From NCBI RefSeq assembly GCF_000711975.1, contig NZ_JONT01000001.1, positions 1 to 64,000 of the forward strand: 64,000 bases of DNA, written 5' to 3'. Positions within the stretch are counted from its first letter, which is position 1, and each line of letters begins with the position of its first letter. Under the pieces are notes generated by a model. It had not been told where the DNA came from. It worked only from the letters and a program-made list of their open reading frames with translations, and did not search any database. A program made the translations under genes and the position numbers. The stretch is from Desulfofalx alkaliphila DSM 12257 (GTDB lineage Bacteria > Bacillota > Desulfotomaculia > Desulfotomaculales > Desulfohalotomaculaceae). Shown here in pieces: positions 61,109-64,000 of this stretch.

Positions 61109-61846
61109 TTGACAGTGTTCGTAGGTGATAGTGTGTTCTTGAAAAGAATTGAGCTTATGCATGAAGATATTCCTTCTTTTAATAATTATCCTTTTTCTAT
61201 TCCTGCAATAAAAAATCTTCGTCAGTTAGATTTGCAAAGCAAAGTTACATTTTTTGTGGGTGAAAATGGTTCAGGTAAATCCACACTGTTAGAAGCAATT
61301 GCTTATAAATGCCAATTTAATACAGCAGGTGGGGGACGTAATAACTATTATGATGTACATGCCTCTGAATCGGCACTTGGTGAATATATTAGACTTTCGT
61401 GGTTGCCTAAAGTTACAAACGGTTTCTTTCTTCGGGCTGAGTCTTTTTACAACTTTGCTACTCACATTGATAAAATAAGGGCCCATGATGCATATGGCGG
61501 ACGCTCTTTACACAAGCAATCACATGGAGAGTCTTTTTTATCTCTTTTTTTAAACCGATTTAAAGGTAAGGCTATCTATTTATTGGATGAGCCAGAGGCT
61601 GCATTATCACCTCAAGGACAACTTTCATTTTTAAAAATCCTACATGAACTAGTTCTACCGGGAGACAGTCAATTTATTATTGCTACACATTCTCCGATTA
61701 TTTTAGGCTATCCCAATGCTACAATCTTTAGTTTTGATAACGGGGCAATAAAAGAGATAGATTATGAGATGACAGACCATTACCAAATAACAAGGTATTT
61801 TTTGCTGAACAGGAAAAAGTTTTTACAGGAGATTTTAAATGATTAA
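61109..61846 (+). CDS. ABC-type ATPase of the COG3910 kind (AAA family)
   Basis: The 245-residue protein has Walker A GENGSGKST at residues 51-59, a signature-like HGESFLSLF, Walker B IYLLDEPEAALS and the late switch ATHSPIILG. It lacks a zinc hook or coiled coil. Family members (COG3910) are often orphan ATPases in accessory regions; some belong to defence or repair systems, but no partner is visible here. TTG start at 61109 with AAGGGAC upstream. Low GC suggests acquired DNA. Confidence 0.8.
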   Translation: MTVFVGDSVFLKRIELMHEDIPSFNNYPFSIPAIKNLRQLDLQSKVTFFVGENGSGKSTLLEAIAYKCQFNTAGGGRNNYYDVHASESALGEYIRLSWLPKVTNGFFLRAESFYNFATHIDKIRAHDAYGGRSLHKQSHGESFLSLFLNRFKGKAIYLLDEPEAALSPQGQLSFLKILHELVLPGDSQFIIATHSPIILGYPNATIFSFDNGAIKEIDYEMTDHYQITRYFLLNRKKFLQEILND

Positions 61847-61995
61847 TACCGGTTAGACAAATTGTAAAGACATAGTGTGGCAGCAGATTTAGTTGTTTTA
61901 ATTAAAGGTGGAGAAATAGGACGGTTCCAACTTAATAATTTTAATTAAGTAAGCGCGGTAGAATATTTAACAAATATAACGAGGAGGGTTAACAA

Positions 61996-62343
61996 GTGTA
62001 TGTAGGAAACATCAAAAACATACCCAGTGTCAAAGTCGATGCCCCGGGTGTGGTAAATGCCGTCAAACAAACTCTTATTGGCCCAGAGCATGGTTGGGAA
62101 GGTTGGGTAATGCGGCTTTTTACACTGGGTACCGGTGGCAACACCCCCAAACACAGTCACCCCTGGCCGCATATTAACTATGTAGTTTGCGGGGAAGGTA
62201 CGGTGCTGATGGATGGAAAAGAGCAGCCGCTGACAGCGGGCTCGGTGGCCTATATCCCCGGTGGTGCGGAGCATCAGTTTAAAAACACCGGAGAAAATGA
62301 GTTGGCATTTATCTGCATAGTGCCCGAAGAGGGGGATATTTAG
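61996..62343 (+). CDS. Cupin-domain protein
   Basis: The 115-residue single-domain cupin has the two motifs GGNTPKHSHPWPHINYVVCGEGTV and GSVAYIPGGAEHQFKNTGENE with the metal-binding His, His, Glu and His residues. GTG start with GAGGAGGG upstream. Role unknown. GC is higher than in the flanks. A decayed copy of its 3' end lies about 360 bases downstream. Confidence 0.85.
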   Translation: MYVGNIKNIPSVKVDAPGVVNAVKQTLIGPEHGWEGWVMRLFTLGTGGNTPKHSHPWPHINYVVCGEGTVLMDGKEQPLTAGSVAYIPGGAEHQFKNTGENELAFICIVPEEGDI

Positions 62344-62725
62344 CTTTCTGGGCTGAGTGATTAAAAGTGTCTAATAAGCTAGAGCCAAGCATTGTATTAC
62401 CCTAATGCCTGGCTTTTTTTATTTATGAGCCCTAGATTTTATAACCCCTTCATCCATGAGTGTTCTAAGCTAGTTGGGGTAAAGGCAGAGGTGGTTTTAG
62501 AAGATGAGCATTCATCTGTATTGGTTTAGTAACACTGGTTTACCTCTTGATTTGAGATAGATGATGCACACTAGATAGTTAATGCTTAACCATAAAGGGG
62601 AAGCAAACATGTTGAAATTTGGGTTATTGTTTTTGTTCGGAACTTTTAGCCATACAATACTTACTATAGTTTCATATCAGTAGCCCCAAGAGGGGGATAA
62701 GTAGTTTTAAGGGGTGAGTGGTTAA
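62344..62725. other. Intergenic region with terminator and decayed copy of the cupin 3' end
   Basis: GCCAAGCATT/AATGCCTGGC with a T-run at 62384-62421 is a terminator. From about 62665 to 62745 the sequence repeats, imperfectly, the end of the cupin gene and its downstream flank (62311-62386). A 24-codon hydrophobic frame at 62609-62683, preceded by AAGGGGAAG, ends within this copy and is probably chance. Confidence 0.55.
62384..62421 (+). terminator. Terminator after the cupin gene
   Basis: GCCAAGCATT and AATGCCTGGC form an imperfect stem followed by a run of seven T. Confidence 0.7.
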
Positions 62726-62745
62726 TTGATAAGAGTATCTAATAA
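62665..62745 (+). repeat. Decayed repeat of the cupin 3' end and flank
   Basis: CCCCAAGAGGGGGATAAGTAG corresponds to the cupin end CCCGAAGAGGGGGATATTTAG, and GGTGAGTGGTTAA plus GTATCTAATAAGATAG to GCTGAGTGATTAA plus GTGTCTAATAAGCTAG. Most positions agree over about 75 bases. Confidence 0.6.
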
Positions 62746-63144
62746 GATAGCCATATATATCATTTATATAACAGTATTCATTTTGTTGTCAGGCTGCAAA
62801 GCCAGAACACAATCAAATGCATTAAGCCAACTCCACGATAAAGGAATAATTAATATCAACGAGGACTCATTAATAGAGGCGGTAAAAAATGGAGATGCTG
62901 AATCAGTAAAGCTTTTATTAGAGCTAGGCATAGATACAAATATAGAAATAAAAAATGGGCTAACACCTTTAATGATAGCAGCAGAAAGAGGAGATATAGA
63001 AGTTGTTAAGTTACTCGTTAATAACGAGCAGAGATAGAAAAAACAAGTACCTATGGATATAATGCTATAATTCTAGCGGCTATGAATGAACATTGGGACG
63101 TAGCAGATTATTTAAAGAATTGTCTCGAACAGTCCTTACAGTAA
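62726..63144 (+). pseudogene. Ankyrin-repeat lipoprotein with a frameshift
   Basis: The first frame (TTG at 62726 to stop 63037) has a lipoprotein signal with ILLSGC and two ankyrin repeats (LIEAVKNGDAESVKLLLELGID, TPLMIAAERGDIEVVKLLVNN). After 63020 a different frame continues the ankyrin pattern (AEIEKTSTYGYNAIILAAMNEHWDVADYLKN) to a stop at 63142-63144. One missing base near 63020-63030 explains the break. The start of the gene overlaps the decayed cupin repeat. It may be a real decay or a sequence error. Confidence 0.7.
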
Positions 63145-63265
63145 AGAAGATTATTGAAATTATAACTCATATAGAGAGAATTGTTTATCGAATACTGTCG
63201 GAATTTTTGTCGAGGAAAAAACCTCCTTTTGTCTAATAATGCTGGTAAAAAGGAGGGAATTTAAG

Positions 63266-64000
63266 ATGACTGAAAAACAAAAGAAACCAATTTATAAGCG
63301 TTGGTGGTTTATTGCTTTAGTCATTATAGTAGTTATTGGTGCTTTAGGTAGTAGTGGAGAAGAAGCAGTTGAAGATAAAAATTCCGCAACAATAAAAGAA
63401 AAAGATGAAGCAATCTATGAGATTACAGGCGGGCTAAATGTAGAGTTTGAAGACGGAAAAGCAGTAGTAACAATTACAACCAATGCAATAGATGGCTCTA
63501 TATTTGAAACATTATTAATGGATGGCAACCTTAATTTTGTTAGCGATTTTATCACTATAGAGAATGGTGTAGGAGTTAAAGAGTTTGATATCCCAGAAGA
63601 ATGGGAAGTTGGATATATATCAGGCTCGGCAATGATGAGATTTAATTTAGATGAGCACCCTCAACCGGATAAGGTAAAGGAAGTATACGGAGAAAACGGA
63701 GAAAATTTAAGAGGAGATCTTGCTGTTGAGAACAATGTAAATGGATATAATATAAATCTCGATGTTGTTACAGCGCCTTATCCAGATGAGGAAACTCTAA
63801 AAACTAAGTTAAATGAATTGTTTGCAAATGCAATGAATGAGCTTATAAAAAGTAGTAATGGCGTAGTTGTAAATATTCAACCTCACTTTAAAGATGGCGA
63901 TTGGTCATCTGTGGCAGTAACAGTTAGTGATGCTTGGTATTTTTCGCAGGAGTATGAAAAGGAGCGATTTGCTGAGCAAGTGGGTGGTACTATAGAAACA
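63266..64000 (+). CDS. Membrane-anchored protein, open at window end
   Basis: ATG at 63266 follows AAGGAGGG. The frame is open to the edge (245 codons). One N-terminal helix (WWFIALVIIVVIGALG) follows a short basic start; the rest is a polar, extracellular-looking region with beta-strand character (LNVEFEDGKAVVTITTN, FDIPEEWEVGYISGSAMMRFNL). No family was recognised. AT-rich. A hairpin of AAACCTCC/GGAGG near 63220-63256 precedes it. Confidence 0.7.
   Translation, partial: MTEKQKKPIYKRWWFIALVIIVVIGALGSSGEEAVEDKNSATIKEKDEAIYEITGGLNVEFEDGKAVVTITTNAIDGSIFETLLMDGNLNFVSDFITIENGVGVKEFDIPEEWEVGYISGSAMMRFNLDEHPQPDKVKEVYGENGENLRGDLAVENNVNGYNINLDVVTAPYPDEETLKTKLNELFANAMNELIKSSNGVVVNIQPHFKDGDWSSVAVTVSDAWYFSQEYEKERFAEQVGGTIET

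Noticed and set aside
62609-62683. 24-residue hydrophobic peptide gene
   Set aside because: A ribosome-like AAGGGGAAG precedes it, but its end lies in the decayed cupin copy, so it is probably fortuitous.
1-64000. CRISPR arrays, rRNA genes, prophage or conjugative modules
   Set aside because: No regularly spaced repeats, rRNA motifs, or phage or transfer genes were seen on either strand.

Overview
The window reads as a piece of chromosome from an anaerobic, spore-forming Gram-positive bacterium of the Clostridia, most like the Desulfotomaculum/Peptococcaceae group. This is inference from gene content: giant HdrA-type flavoproteins, an oxygen-sensitive 2-hydroxyacyl-CoA dehydratase-type activase, methylaspartate mutase, many [4Fe-4S] proteins, a GerMN lipoprotein, a YjcZ-like peptide and AGGAGG-type ribosome sites. 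No rRNA, CRISPR array or prophage was seen. There is one tRNA, Gly(TCC). The two ends (about 1-2.4 kb and 60-64 kb) are AT-rich and carry IS, toxin-antitoxin and ankyrin remnants. The centre is more GC-rich and densely packed.

Layout. 1-2.4 kb: 3' end of an IS3-family transposase abutting a 5'-truncated VWA-domain gene and a membrane protein. 2.4-5.7 kb: DtxR/MntR-type regulator divergent from a Mn/Zn ABC importer. 5.9-17.6 kb: two tandem paralogues of about 1,480 residues that fuse HdrA units with a GltD/NfnL-like NAD(P)H module. Between them lie a REP-associated transposase carrying REP palindromes inside its own gene, and an ECF sigma/anti-sigma pair. 17.7-20.8 kb: a MetH without reactivation domain plus a separate reactivation protein. 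20.9-28.1 kb: cell-envelope genes (LysM protein, L,D-transpeptidase, GerMN lipoprotein, SH3/AMIN amidase) and a cold-shock protein. 28.3-34.7 kb: methylaspartate mutase genes (glmS, glmL, glmE) and methylaspartate ammonia-lyase, followed by an unpaired HgdB-like protein and its HgdC-like activase. 34.7-38.6 kb: MBL hydrolase, an unusual P-loop protein, RNase PH, XTP pyrophosphatase, YfcE-type phosphodiesterase and tRNA-Gly.

39-45.8 kb: a GltD-like oxidoreductase, a DUF378 protein, a chemoreceptor, a YjcZ-like peptide, an Fe-S protein, and mgtE behind an M-box Mg2+ riboswitch. 45.9-50.6 kb: a Crp/Fnr regulator, an SLC13 anion transporter and an APS-reductase-like AprA/AprB pair. 50.6-55.2 kb: thiamin genes thiD (minus) and thiSGHFE (plus), each under its own TPP riboswitch. 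55.2-59.8 kb: a cluster of DnaA-box-like 9-mers, a frameshifted hybrid histidine kinase and a REC-PAS histidine kinase. 59.8-64 kb: small membrane protein, decayed VapBC, COG3910-type ATPase, cupin, a decayed copy of the cupin 3' end, a frameshifted ankyrin lipoprotein and an open membrane-anchored protein at the edge.

How the parts fit. The strongest functional themes are redox metabolism (HdrA-NfnL fusions, GltD-like protein, AprAB-like pair), cobalamin-dependent chemistry (MetH, methylaspartate mutase) and metal or vitamin homeostasis under visible RNA or operator control. The most noteworthy items are the duplicated HdrA-NfnL proteins with divergent nucleotide-binding loops, the HgdB/HgdC-like pair in a methylaspartate operon, the AprAB-like/SLC13/Crp module with a shared 14-bp motif, the RAYT gene with internal REPs, and the DnaA-box-like cluster. 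All functional statements come from reading motifs; no database search was run.
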